From G963662905 sp965230045 (lineage in GTDB: Bacteria; Bacteroidota; Bacteroidia; Bacteroidales; WRLA01), in the NCBI GenBank assembly GCA_965230045.1, contig OZ245940.1, forward strand, positions 1,178,001 to 1,242,000: a stretch of DNA of 64,000 bases, written 5' to 3'. The translations under genes were made by a program, and so were the position numbers. Below the pieces are notes generated by a model that saw only the letters and a program-made list of their open reading frames with translations, made no database searches and had not been told where the DNA came from. Positions 15,830 to 24,709 of this stretch are shown piece by piece; positions within the stretch are counted from its first letter, which is position 1, and each line of letters starts with the position of its first letter.

Positions 15830-18199
15830 ATGGAACCCCCTAATTCATATCAAAATATGCGTGCCCGACGGTTTTCCTTTTGGATGCTGCTTGGCCTTAT
15901 CCCGGTTTTGCACTTGTCATTTCTATCGATGCCCTTAAAATCCATTGCGCAATGCAATACCAAGGAAACTTGCAAGGTTTTGGTTATCAATTCTTATCAC
16001 GACGGCAGCTATTGGGCCGACCGGCTCATGAGTGGGATTAATGAGGTTTTTGACAGTGCAGGCCATGTTGAGTATTTTGTAAATTACCTCGATGCCAAGC
16101 GCTTTGCCGATGACCGCTATTTTCAGATGATGGCGGAAATATATGCCTATAAATTCAGGGACATTGATTTTGACGCCATTCTTACTTCCGATGATCATGC
16201 TTTGGATTTTATGGTGGAATATGGCGATTCGATTTTCCCGGATGTGCCAGTAGTCTTTTGTGGTATCAATGACTATGCCCCTTCGCGCACAGCTGCTTTG
16301 GGTGAATTTACCGGTATCTGGGAGCATTATGATGCTGTTGGGACCATTGAGCTGATTGGTAAACTGCAGCCGGAGAAAACTACAATTGCATTTATTTCCG
16401 ATAATACTAAAACAGGGCGGTTACTCTCACAGCGGTTTTTAAGGGATAAATCCAAATTAAATCCGGAAATAGAAGTGCGCGTGCTCAGCAATTTGAATTA
16501 TGGGGAATTATGCAGTGAAATACAGCTTTTGCCACAAAACACAGCTTTGCTTTGGGCTAGCTATTTGCTTCAGCCCGACCGCACAATATTATCTGCAGAG
16601 GAAAGCATGGAGATGATTTCCCTTTGCCGCGATCTTCCTGTTTATTGCGTTTGGGATGTGGTTGGATTAGGGGCAATAGGAGGGAAAATTACCAGCCCGA
16701 AACAGCAGGGCAAAGTAGCCGCTGAGCTTGTTTTGCAGATATTTCATGGCAAAAAAGCGTCCGAAATCCCTGTTCGCGGCGGTGAACTGGTTTATAAATT
16801 CGATTATAGCGAATTGATCAGTAATAATATCGAATTGAGCGATTTGCCTGATAACAGCATCATCATCAATAAACCGTATTCTGTTTATGAAAAATACCGC
16901 ACTCTGATTTGGTTTGTAGTTGGCCTTATTGTTTTTCTTAGCTTGGTAATTGTTGCTTTGAGCTATCACATCCGGCTGCGCAGAAAATCAGAACGCACAT
17001 TAAAAAAACGTAACGAGCAACTGCAGGAATCACGTATCCAGCTATCCGAAGTGAACAAACATCTCGAAATAGCACGTGATAAAGCAGAAGAAAGCGACCG
17101 GCTCAAATCTGCTTTTCTGGCCAATCTGAGCCATGAAATCCGTACCCCAATGAATGGCATTATGGGCTTTGCTGACCTGCTGACAGAAAAAGAAATGGAC
17201 AAAGAAAAGCAAAAGGAATACCTTAATATCATACGCAATAGTTCAAAGCGCCTGCTTTCATTGATAAATGACCTGATCGACATCTCGAAAATTGACGCCG
17301 GGCAAATTACGCTCAATCCGGTTGATATCCGCCTGGGTGACTTGATGGAAGAATTGTTTTTGTTTTTTCAAGCCGAAGCAGATTCCAAAAAGATCGGGTT
17401 TTACTTGGATGTTGACGAAGCTCTTATGGATAAAACCATAAAAGTTGATGCTACACGTTTGGAGCAAATTATGTCGAACCTGATCAACAATGCCTTGAAA
17501 TTTACCCGAAAAGGGGAAGTGCGTATTGGTTGCAGGCTTTCGGGCGATGATTTGTTGCTATGGGTGAGCGATACCGGCCCCGGAATTCCGGAGGAGTATC
17601 ACCAGAAAATTTTTGAACGCTTCCGCCAGGTGGACGAAAGTCATCTCAAAGAGGAAGAAGGCAGTGGTTTGGGCTTGTCGATCTCAAAAGCTTTGGTAGA
17701 ATTAATGGATGGGGATATATGGCTGGAATCCGGCAAAGAAGAAGGAGCCGTTTTTTATGTGTGCCTTCCTTTCGATGCTTCAAATGTACAAGTTATTGAT
17801 ACCCATGATGTTCCTTCTGATGTCAAACTGCCGCCTAACCTTCAGGTAATGGTCGCCGAAGATGATAATGCCAGCTTTGAGTTGCTGGAAGCGATACTGG
17901 CTTCTTTTGGGCTGCATGTAATCCGTGCAATTGACGGGGAACAAGCAGTAGATCTGTTTAAAATTTATAAAACCATCCCACTGGTATTGCTCGATTTGAA
18001 AATGCCCCGAAAAAACGGTTTTGATACTTTAAAAGAAATCAAGGAAATAAAACCCGACGTCCTCGCTATTGCACAAACAGCCTATGTGTCGGAAAGTGAT
18101 CGTCAACGTTGTTTTCGGGAAGGTTTTAATGCCTTTATAACCAAACCAATACAACATGGCCAGCTTCAGGAAATGTTGGTGAAACTACTTGTGAAATAG
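15830..18199 (+). CDS. Hybrid histidine kinase with ABC-type periplasmic sensor domain
   Basis: 789 residues. After a signal/anchor segment comes an extracytoplasmic domain (about 45-340) resembling the ABC-transporter substrate-binding family PF04392 (VLVINSYHDGSYW, VPVVFCGINDY). Then one transmembrane helix (about 359-381), a short coiled coil, HisKA with His in LSHEIRTPMNGIMGF, HATPase boxes (NLINNALKFT; DTGPGIPEE; GSGLGLSISKALVELM), and a C-terminal receiver with acidic pair AEDDN and phosphoacceptor Asp in LVLLDLKMPRKNG. No response regulator gene is adjacent, so phosphate probably passes from the receiver to a distant partner. Ligand unknown. Confidence 0.93.
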   Translation: MEPPNSYQNMRARRFSFWMLLGLIPVLHLSFLSMPLKSIAQCNTKETCKVLVINSYHDGSYWADRLMSGINEVFDSAGHVEYFVNYLDAKRFADDRYFQMMAEIYAYKFRDIDFDAILTSDDHALDFMVEYGDSIFPDVPVVFCGINDYAPSRTAALGEFTGIWEHYDAVGTIELIGKLQPEKTTIAFISDNTKTGRLLSQRFLRDKSKLNPEIEVRVLSNLNYGELCSEIQLLPQNTALLWASYLLQPDRTILSAEESMEMISLCRDLPVYCVWDVVGLGAIGGKITSPKQQGKVAAELVLQIFHGKKASEIPVRGGELVYKFDYSELISNNIELSDLPDNSIIINKPYSVYEKYRTLIWFVVGLIVFLSLVIVALSYHIRLRRKSERTLKKRNEQLQESRIQLSEVNKHLEIARDKAEESDRLKSAFLANLSHEIRTPMNGIMGFADLLTEKEMDKEKQKEYLNIIRNSSKRLLSLINDLIDISKIDAGQITLNPVDIRLGDLMEELFLFFQAEADSKKIGFYLDVDEALMDKTIKVDATRLEQIMSNLINNALKFTRKGEVRIGCRLSGDDLLLWVSDTGPGIPEEYHQKIFERFRQVDESHLKEEEGSGLGLSISKALVELMDGDIWLESGKEEGAVFYVCLPFDASNVQVIDTHDVPSDVKLPPNLQVMVAEDDNASFELLEAILASFGLHVIRAIDGEQAVDLFKIYKTIPLVLLDLKMPRKNGFDTLKEIKEIKPDVLAIAQTAYVSESDRQRCFREGFNAFITKPIQHGQLQEMLVKLLVK

Positions 18200-18247
18200 C
18201 ATGTTCATGCAATCGGAGGCCGAAAACATTATCTCAATAAAAACAAA

Positions 18248-18277
18248 ATCCCCGCCCGAAGGCAGGGATCTTTTTTT
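18248..18277. terminator. Terminator between convergent kinase and gdhA genes
   Basis: Stem ATCCCCGCC / GGCAGGGAT (one unpaired base), then seven Ts on the plus side. It serves the kinase gene. Confidence 0.85.
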
Positions 18278-18309
18278 GAACGTATGTTTAGTTATAATAG
18301 GGTACTAAA

Positions 18310-19662
18310 TTATACGAGACCTTGAGCGATCATTGCATCGGCAACTTTTACGAAGCCACCAATGTTTGCACCTTTCACGTAATCAACGAAACCTTCTTCG
18401 TCTTTTCCGTACTTTTCGCAAACTTCGTGAATGCTCTTCATGATGCCTTTGAGGCGCTCGTCAACTTCTTCACGAGTCCACGACAGGCGCAGTGAGTTTT
18501 GGCTCATTTCCAAACCGGAAACGGCTACACCACCTGCATTGGCTGCTTTACCGGGGCCATAAAGGATCTTAGACTCAAGATATACGGTAACAGCTTCCGG
18601 AGTTGAAGGCATGTTTGCTCCTTCAGAAACACAGTAACAACCGTTGCTAACCAGTGTTTTGGCTTCTTCTTCGTTGATTTCGTTTTGTGTGGCATTTGGC
18701 ATGGCGATATCACACTTGATGCCCCATGGACGCTGTCCTTCATGGTATTCGCAACCATACTTTTCAGCGTATTCCTTAATGCGGCCACGCTTAACATTTT
18801 TCAGGTGCATTATGAATGCAAGCTTTTCTTCGTTGATTCCATCAGGATCATAAATAAATCCGCTGGAATCAGAAAGGGTAACAACCTTGCCGCCAAGTTC
18901 GGTAACTTTTTCACAAGCATACTGAGCCACATTACCTGAACCTGAGATACAAACAGTCTTTCCTTTGAGAGAATCGCCGCGTGTAGCCAGCATGTTTTGT
19001 GCAAAATAGGTCGCACCATAACCGGTAGCTTCAGGACGGATGAGTGAACCGCCCCAGTCAAGTCCTTTACCAGTAAGAACGCCGGTAAATTCATTGCGCA
19101 GACGCTTGTACTGACCGAAAAGGAATCCAATTTCGCGGCCACCAACTCCGATGTCACCAGCAGGAACGTCTGTGTTCGGACCAATATGACGGAAAAGCTC
19201 AGTCATGAAGCTTTGGCAGAAACGCATTACTTCTGCATCTGATTTTCCTTTAGGATCGAAATCAGAACCACCTTTACCACCGCCCATTGGAAGTGTTGTG
19301 AGTGAGTTTTTAAATACTTGTTCAAAGGCCAAAAACTTGAGGATACCAAGGTTTACAGTTGGGTGGAAACGTAATCCGCCTTTGTAAGGGCCAATGGCTG
19401 AGTTCATTTCAATACGGAAGCCTTTGTTTACGTGGATTTCGCCTTTGTCGTCCATCCAGGGTACGCGGAAAAGAACAACGCGTTCCGGCTCAACAATGCG
19501 GTCGAGGATTTTTGCATCCTTGTAAACTGGGTTTTCTTCTACGAAAGGAATGAGGCTTTCAACTACTTCGTGAACTGCCTGGTGAAATTCAGTTTCTGCG
19601 GGGTTCTTGGCAATAACCTTTGCCATGAAATCGCTTACTTTTTGTTCGAATACGTTTGCCAT
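18310..19662 (-). CDS. gdhA: NADP-type glutamate dehydrogenase
   Basis: 450 residues, the usual length of the hexameric bacterial enzyme. It interconverts glutamate and 2-oxoglutarate plus ammonia. Visible motifs are the substrate-binding KGGLRFHP and PMGGGKGGSDFDP (catalytic lysine), PAGDIGVGGREIGFLFG, the Rossmann motif VCISGSGNVAQYACEK, and the C-terminal NAGGVAVSGLEMSQN. It is transcribed alone. The upstream 300 bp (19663-19959) hold AT-rich sequence and one scattered repeat, with no clear regulator site. Confidence 0.97.
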   Translation of the reverse strand: MANVFEQKVSDFMAKVIAKNPAETEFHQAVHEVVESLIPFVEENPVYKDAKILDRIVEPERVVLFRVPWMDDKGEIHVNKGFRIEMNSAIGPYKGGLRFHPTVNLGILKFLAFEQVFKNSLTTLPMGGGKGGSDFDPKGKSDAEVMRFCQSFMTELFRHIGPNTDVPAGDIGVGGREIGFLFGQYKRLRNEFTGVLTGKGLDWGGSLIRPEATGYGATYFAQNMLATRGDSLKGKTVCISGSGNVAQYACEKVTELGGKVVTLSDSSGFIYDPDGINEEKLAFIMHLKNVKRGRIKEYAEKYGCEYHEGQRPWGIKCDIAMPNATQNEINEEEAKTLVSNGCYCVSEGANMPSTPEAVTVYLESKILYGPGKAANAGGVAVSGLEMSQNSLRLSWTREEVDERLKGIMKSIHEVCEKYGKDEEGFVDYVKGANIGGFVKVADAMIAQGLV

Positions 19663-19876
19663 TTTTTGTATTTTTTTAATTGAAAATAAGTTGATTTGCG
19701 TTTAAATTTGATCCAATATTAGGAAAAAGAAAAACGCAAAAGCAAGGAATACAGCCTAATTGGGTGCAGTGCGGATGAATTTGCGTGATTCACGCAAAGA
19801 CGAATGGAGAGAACTGCAATAGGGTTTGGAGTTTTTACATAATGCTTGAGGGTTTAATGCTGAAAAGGCATGTTTT

Positions 19877-19953
19877 TTACCGCTGAGGCGCTGAGGTTGG
19901 CTGGCGCGGGCTGTTTTTTATCCCCCAGCTGCCGCGCGTGTCCTCACGCGCGG
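19877..19953. repeat. ACCGCTGAGGCG repeat fragment plus GC palindrome, left flank of the RAYT gene
   Basis: 19877-19930 is a fragment of the repeat tandemly arrayed at 23864-24478 (ACCGCTGAGGCG; GGCTGGCGCGGGCTGTTTTT). Next to it is the perfect palindrome CCGCGCGTG-TCCT-CACGCGCGG (19932-19953), ending 6 nt before the transposase stop codon. Confidence 0.75.
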
Positions 19954-19959
19954 TACTGC

Positions 19960-20517
19960 TTAAATGTCAACCACAATAACATCTTCGAGTATCCCTTTTT
20001 TTCCTGCATAATCCAATGCACTGCTATACAAATAATCCTCAGGATAAAACACCAGACCCTCTTCGACTGGATTTTGGTGAACGTACCTGATTTTTTGCGA
20101 AATCACTCTATTGCTCCATAATTCAATCGGTTTATTGTCGTGCCTCCAGAATTGGTGGTTCTTGACGTTCGAAGATTCTTTTGCAGCTTTTGAAAAACTA
20201 TCCAATAACCAGTCCCTTCTGCTTTCTTGCGGGTTTTCTTTTATTGCGTGAACCAATTCTCTACTGGAAAAGCTTTTAATACCTTTCATTATTTCTTCTG
20301 GTTTATCTTTTCCAGACGACCTGAAAACCAAATGGACATGGTTGGTCATCAGGCACCAGGCAAAAATTTCCATTCCTTTGTTTTGCTGCGCATACCGAAA
20401 TGTGTCGAGAAGTATGTCTTTGTATTCGATCCTCGTAAAAACATCTATCCACTCTACAACAGCAAAGCTAACAAAATACACACCCTCTGGATTATGAAAT
20501 TTATAGTTGCGACTCAT
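19960..20517 (-). CDS. REP-associated tyrosine transposase (RAYT, Y1/IS200-like)
   Basis: 185 residues, a single-domain HUH nuclease. The HUH motif is HVH in MTNHVHLVFR. The catalytic Tyr is probably in IRYVHQNPVEEGLV. The N-terminus MSRNYKFHNPEGVYFVSF is typical for Bacteroidota members. RAYT proteins nick REP-type palindromes in single-stranded DNA, and here GC-rich palindromes sit on both sides in opposite orientation, as expected for a RAYT cassette. The gene is intact. It lies inside the scattered repeat that also forms the nearby tandem array, so it may be what spreads that repeat. Confidence 0.9.
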   Translation of the reverse strand: MSRNYKFHNPEGVYFVSFAVVEWIDVFTRIEYKDILLDTFRYAQQNKGMEIFAWCLMTNHVHLVFRSSGKDKPEEIMKGIKSFSSRELVHAIKENPQESRRDWLLDSFSKAAKESSNVKNHQFWRHDNKPIELWSNRVISQKIRYVHQNPVEEGLVFYPEDYLYSSALDYAGKKGILEDVIVVDI

Positions 20518-20546
20518 GGGCTAAAGATAGTGGTTTTTCTGCTAAG

Positions 20547-20640
20547 CCACGCGTGAGGACACGCGCGGGAACGGGGTCTTTGCGGTGAAAAGGATTATCG
20601 CTAAGGCGCGGAAGTTGGCTGGCGCGGAGTTTTGCGGAGG
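20547..20640. repeat. Inverted GC palindrome plus repeat fragment, right flank of the RAYT gene
   Basis: CCACGCGTG-AGGA-CACGCGCGG (20547-20568) is the left palindrome in reverse orientation. It is followed (20577-20640) by CTTTGCGGTGAAAAGGATTA and GGCTGGCGCGGAGTTTTGCG, the other half of the arrayed repeat. Confidence 0.75.
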
Positions 20641-20650
20641 GAAATCCAAC

Positions 20651-20682
20651 AAAAAAAGCCATCCCAATTCCTCAGGATGGCT
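20651..20682 (-). terminator. Terminator of the 169-aa membrane protein gene
   Basis: Perfect 8-bp stem AGCCATCC / GGATGGCT (20657-20664, 20675-20682). On the minus strand it is followed by seven Ts. Confidence 0.88.
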
Positions 20683-20703
20683 CAAATATCTTTTCAGAGA
20701 CCT

Positions 20704-21213
20704 TTATTCCGTCTTGCCCATATTTTCTTTAAAGAAGAAATATACATAAAGGCTAAAAGCAATCAAAGTACTTGCCTGAACCCACAATGCGGTTGAGATG
20801 AGGGAACTGTCGAGCAAAGCCCACTGAATAAGCAGGAATTTGGCCAGATAATAAACCGCTTTGCTCAGAACAATACTCAGCATCACTGCAGGGAAGGTCT
20901 TTTTTATGAAGTTTATAAAAACATAAAACAATGCGACATTGAGCACCAATTCACCGGTAATGAGGAGCATCTTCAGTAAAACCGGATGGCCCGAAAACAT
21001 AAAACTGACCAAAGGCAGTGTTGCCGCTAAAATAAAGGCATTTCTCCTGTTGGTATGCACCAGGGCCAGGATTACCATCAGGCGCATAGGTTCGAAATAG
21101 TATAATGGAAATGCCAGTGCATGCGATATCGTAGGCACCATATAAATGAATGCAATTGCGATAATATCGAAAAAAAGCGGGAAAGTTCGTTTGTTGATTG
21201 CTATGCTTGTCAT
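20704..21213 (-). CDS. Integral membrane protein, possibly ECF-transporter S-component-like
   Basis: 169 residues with about five hydrophobic helices and short loops. The stretch HPVLLKMLLITGELVLNVALFY and the overall size resemble substrate-binding S components of ECF vitamin transporters, but no signature motif confirms it. It is divergent from the DUF362/polyferredoxin operon (162 bp between starts), so a shared control region is possible. No ECF ATPase or T component is in the window. Function not assigned. Confidence 0.6.
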   Translation of the reverse strand: MTSIAINKRTFPLFFDIIAIAFIYMVPTISHALAFPLYYFEPMRLMVILALVHTNRRNAFILAATLPLVSFMFSGHPVLLKMLLITGELVLNVALFYVFINFIKKTFPAVMLSIVLSKAVYYLAKFLLIQWALLDSSLISTALWVQASTLIAFSLYVYFFFKENMGKTE

Positions 21214-21375
21214 GATGTTTTAATTTTATTCAGTTACAAATATAGTTTGTTTTTCAAACATGCAAAGCCTTCGCCCTGATTATTTTATAATGCCAAAAAA
21301 TTAGAGCAGTATTTTTTCGTTTGAGAATTATTGCTATTTTTACCTTCCTTTTACGGAGCACTTAAAAATTGGTTT

Positions 21376-22299
21376 ATGAACAGAAGATCCTTCATCAGAA
21401 AAAGCGTAACAGCAGGAATTTATACGGGAATTGCATTATCGGTTGGGAAGTATGGCCGCATTTTGGCCAACACTGCCATGATGCCTGATGTTCCTTACGA
21501 TCTGGTTGCTGTTACCGGAGGGGAACCGGCGCAGATGTACCAGCGTGCCATTAATGCAATGGGCGGGATGTCGCGCTACGTGAGCAAAGGTCAAACCGTT
21601 GTTGTGAAACCCAATATTGGCTGGGATGTAATCCCCGATCTGGCTGCAAATACCAATCCCGCGCTGGTTAAGGCGGTAATCAAATCCTGCCTGGAAGCTG
21701 GGGCTAAAGAAGTATTTGTGTTTGATCATACCTGTGATGAATGGACCAAATGCTACAAAAACAGCATGATCGAAACCGCCGTAAAAGAAGCCGGTGGAAA
21801 AATCGCCCCGGGGAATACCGAAGGATATTATGAAGCGGTCACAATCCCGAATGGCAAACGGCTCACTGAAACAAAAGTGCACGAGCTGATTTTGGAATCG
21901 GATGTGTTTATTAATGTGCCCATCCTGAAAAACCACAGCTCCACCAAACTCACCATTGCTATGAAAAACCTGATGGGAATCGTTTGGGATCGCGGCTATT
22001 GGCACCGCAACGACCTGCACCAGTGTATTGCTGATTTTTCTACCTGGCGCAAACCCGACTTAAATATCATTGATGCTTATAATGTTTTGATGAAAAACGG
22101 GCCCCGTGGTGTGGGTGAAGAGGATGTGGCCAAAATGAAATTCCTGGTCATGTCGGATGATATGGTTGCCGCAGATGCTGCAGCTGCCAAAATTTTCGGA
22201 ATGCAGCCAACAGATGTGCCTTATATCAAGCAGGCGCATGAGATGAAAATCGGTAATATGGACCTGGATTCCCAAAATATCGGGCGGATTAAAATCTAA
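21376..22299 (+). CDS. Tat-exported DUF362 protein
   Basis: 307 residues from the ATG at 21376, chosen because it places a twin-arginine motif (NRRSFIRKS) at the start. The DUF362 core is visible: VVVKPNIGWD, EVFVFDHTCDEW, VPILKNHSSTKLTIAMKNLMG, and a C-terminal ADAAAAKIFGMQPTDVPYI. It lacks its own ferredoxin domain, which many family members carry. It is 3 nt upstream of a membrane polyferredoxin, so the two likely form one redox unit with the DUF362 part outside the membrane. Reaction unknown. Confidence 0.85.
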   Translation: MNRRSFIRKSVTAGIYTGIALSVGKYGRILANTAMMPDVPYDLVAVTGGEPAQMYQRAINAMGGMSRYVSKGQTVVVKPNIGWDVIPDLAANTNPALVKAVIKSCLEAGAKEVFVFDHTCDEWTKCYKNSMIETAVKEAGGKIAPGNTEGYYEAVTIPNGKRLTETKVHELILESDVFINVPILKNHSSTKLTIAMKNLMGIVWDRGYWHRNDLHQCIADFSTWRKPDLNIIDAYNVLMKNGPRGVGEEDVAKMKFLVMSDDMVAADAAAAKIFGMQPTDVPYIKQAHEMKIGNMDLDSQNIGRIKI

Positions 22300-22302
22300 G
22301 CA

Positions 22303-23856
22303 ATGTCCTACAAATTCCTGAAATCATTAAGGGTGCTTATCGCTATTGCATCCTTGTTTTTGATTGCCCTTGCTTTTTTGGATTTTCTGGGCTTTCTTCC
22401 CACACATTTCATAAAAGCCGGACTTTGGTTGCAGTTTGTCCCTTCCGTTTTGCTTTTCTCAAAAGTGTTCACCTTTTCGGCGCTTGGTTTTCTTGTCGTA
22501 ATACTGCTTACATCTTTTTTCGGGCGGGTATATTGTGCCTCATTGTGCCCTTTGGGTGTTTTTCAGGATGTGGTTTTGCGCCTGGCGCGAATGTTTAAAA
22601 AAATACGTTTTAAATATCATGCGCCCTTTAATTGGCTGCGTTACGGAATTCTCGTCCTTACAATTCTCACGCTTTTTCTGGGAAGCAGCCTTCTTTTGAA
22701 TATGCTGGATCCCTACAGCGTCTTTGGGAGGATTGTTACCGACCTTTTTCGTCCGCTGCTGATCCTTGGGAATAATGTTTTGGCCGGGATTTTGCAAAGC
22801 CGGGAAATATATAGTGTATTTCATGTGGATGTTCATTGGATGCAGCTTTCGCTCTATATCATTCCGGTGGGTTTCTTGTTTTTAATCCTGTATATGAGTG
22901 TGCAGCATGGACGTCTTTATTGCAATACGGTTTGTCCGCTTGGGGCATTTCTCGGCCTGATATCCAAATATTCTGTTTATAAAATCCGTATCAATAGTGA
23001 GGCCTGCACTCATTGCAAGGCTTGCGTGCGTGTTTGTAAAGCGCAGTGCATCGATCTGGAAAAGCATATAGTAGATGCATCGCGATGTGTTACTTGCTAT
23101 AACTGCCTAACATCCTGTAAGTTTGATGCTATTGACCTGAAAACCAAATCAAAGGCAGCAAAAGACGGGGCACAAAAAGGAGCGGATGTTTCGCGGCGCA
23201 GGGCTTTGGGCTTTTTGACCGGAAGTATTGTTTTAAGTCCGGTTGGAGCATTGGCTCAAAAAGTTGTGTCAAATAATGCTACAGTTCCGGTAGAACGCCA
23301 GCAGTATGTAACGCCTCCCGGCTCGGCGGATGTTCAGGAGTTTTTAAACCGGTGTACGGCATGCCATCTCTGTGTAAGCGCTTGTCCTACAGGGGTGATA
23401 CAGCCATCGAAAAATGAATTTGGCTGGCAGCATTTTTTGCAGGTGCGTATGGATTTCCATCAGGGATTTTGCAATTTTGAATGTGTGCGCTGCACAGAGG
23501 TTTGCCCTACCGGGGCACTTTTGCCATTGCTTCTGGAAAATAAAAAACGTACGCAAATTGGGCGCGCTGAATTTGTGAAAGGCAATTGTATCGTAAATAC
23601 CGAAGGAACGGATTGCGGAGCCTGCTCGGAGCATTGCCCAACCAAAGCCGTGCGCATGGTTCCTTACAAAAACGGGCTGACAATCCCTGAAGTAGATGAA
23701 TCCATCTGCATTGGTTGTGGAGCCTGTGAGTACGCTTGCCCAACCCAGCCTTATAAAGCCATTTATGTGAAAGGAAATCCCGTACATGTAGTGGCTGATG
23801 AACCGCAACGCGAAAAAGCCAAAAAGAATGAGTTTGAGGGAGATTTTCCTTTTTAA
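22303..23856 (+). CDS. NapH/NapG-like membrane polyferredoxin
   Basis: 517 residues. The N-terminal half has about five membrane helices with two cysteine motifs (CASLCPLG, CNTVCPLG) as in NapH/CcoG-type proteins. Next are paired 4Fe-4S clusters (CTHCKACVRVCKAQC, CVTCYNCLTSC). A Tat-like internal segment (SRRRALGFLTGSIVLSP) follows, then a NapG-like part with further clusters (CTACHLCVSACP, CVRCTEVCP, CGACSEHCP, CIGCGACEYACP). It looks like NapH fused to NapG, passing electrons across the membrane to an external acceptor, plausibly the DUF362 protein. No nitrate reductase is nearby. Confidence 0.85.
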   Translation: MSYKFLKSLRVLIAIASLFLIALAFLDFLGFLPTHFIKAGLWLQFVPSVLLFSKVFTFSALGFLVVILLTSFFGRVYCASLCPLGVFQDVVLRLARMFKKIRFKYHAPFNWLRYGILVLTILTLFLGSSLLLNMLDPYSVFGRIVTDLFRPLLILGNNVLAGILQSREIYSVFHVDVHWMQLSLYIIPVGFLFLILYMSVQHGRLYCNTVCPLGAFLGLISKYSVYKIRINSEACTHCKACVRVCKAQCIDLEKHIVDASRCVTCYNCLTSCKFDAIDLKTKSKAAKDGAQKGADVSRRRALGFLTGSIVLSPVGALAQKVVSNNATVPVERQQYVTPPGSADVQEFLNRCTACHLCVSACPTGVIQPSKNEFGWQHFLQVRMDFHQGFCNFECVRCTEVCPTGALLPLLLENKKRTQIGRAEFVKGNCIVNTEGTDCGACSEHCPTKAVRMVPYKNGLTIPEVDESICIGCGACEYACPTQPYKAIYVKGNPVHVVADEPQREKAKKNEFEGDFPF

Positions 23857-23863
23857 GGATGTT

Positions 23864-24478
23864 TACCGCTGAGACGCGGAGGGCTGGTGCAGGATGTTTG
23901 TTTTTCTCGCTAAGACGCTAAGGCGCGAAGCTTGGCTGGCGCGGGCTGTTTTTTATCCACGAAGGGCGCGAATGGCGCGAAGGGGTGTGCGTTACCGCTG
24001 AGACGCGGAGGCGCGGAGTTTCGCGGGGTTTTTACTGTAAGATTTAAGGCACGCCAGTGTTTCTTTGCGTCTTTGTGCCTTTGCGGTGAAAAGGATTACC
24101 GCTGAGACGCTGAGCTTGGCTGGCGCGGGCTGTTTTTTATCCACGAAGGGTGCGAATGGCGCGAAGGGGTGTGCGTTACCGCTGAGACGCGGAGGCGCGG
24201 AGTTTCGCGGAGTTTTTTTGCCGTAGGATTTGAGGCAGACCAGAATTTCTCTGCGTCTTTGTGTCTTTGCGGTGAAAAGTATTACCGCTGAGGCGCGAAG
24301 CTTGGCTGGCGCGGGCTGTTTTTTATCCACGAAGGGTGCGAATGGCGCGAAGGAGTGTGTTTTTACCGCTGAGACGGGGAGGCGCGGAGTTTCGCGGAGT
24401 TTTTTTGCCGTAGGATTTGAGGCACACAAATGTTTCTCTGCGACTTTGTGTCTTTGCGGTGAAAAGGGTTAGCACGGA
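23864..24478. repeat. Tandem array of ~185-bp ACCGCTGAGACGCGGAG repeats
   Basis: Landmark CTTGGCTGGCGCGGGCTGTT recurs at 23931, 24115 and 24301 (periods 184 and 186). Each unit contains ACCGCTGAGACGCGGAGG, ATCCACGAAGGGTGCGAATG and CTTTGTGTCTTTGCGGTGAA. The same repeat flanks the RAYT gene at 19.9 and 20.6 kb. A long minus-strand frame here has only repeat-derived sequence and is not a gene. From 24479 to 24709 I see no further feature. Confidence 0.88.
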
Positions 24479-24709
24479 GACGCTCAATGACCCCATTAGC
24501 GGAAATTGCAGATAGGAGCGTCACCTCGACGAGCGAGCGAGGAGAGGTCTCATTGGGTTAAACCCGATTGGTATTTTCAACCTCACCACTACTCTGTAGC
24601 CCAATTGTCTTTTGCTCTCTAATTTTTATAAATATTGTTGCTGCTCTGCAGCTTATATTGAGGTTGGCAAATCCAGCGGCACTGCAGTGATATCCTAAAA
24701 ATAAATCAC

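Noticed and set aside
23992..24429. 145-codon minus-strand frame in the tandem array
   Set aside because: It is formed entirely by the ~185-bp repeat, repeats its own sequence internally, and resembles well-known spurious predictions.
23864..24478. Possible CRISPR array
   Set aside because: Units are ~185 bp and similar throughout, with no short repeats separated by unique spacers and no cas genes.
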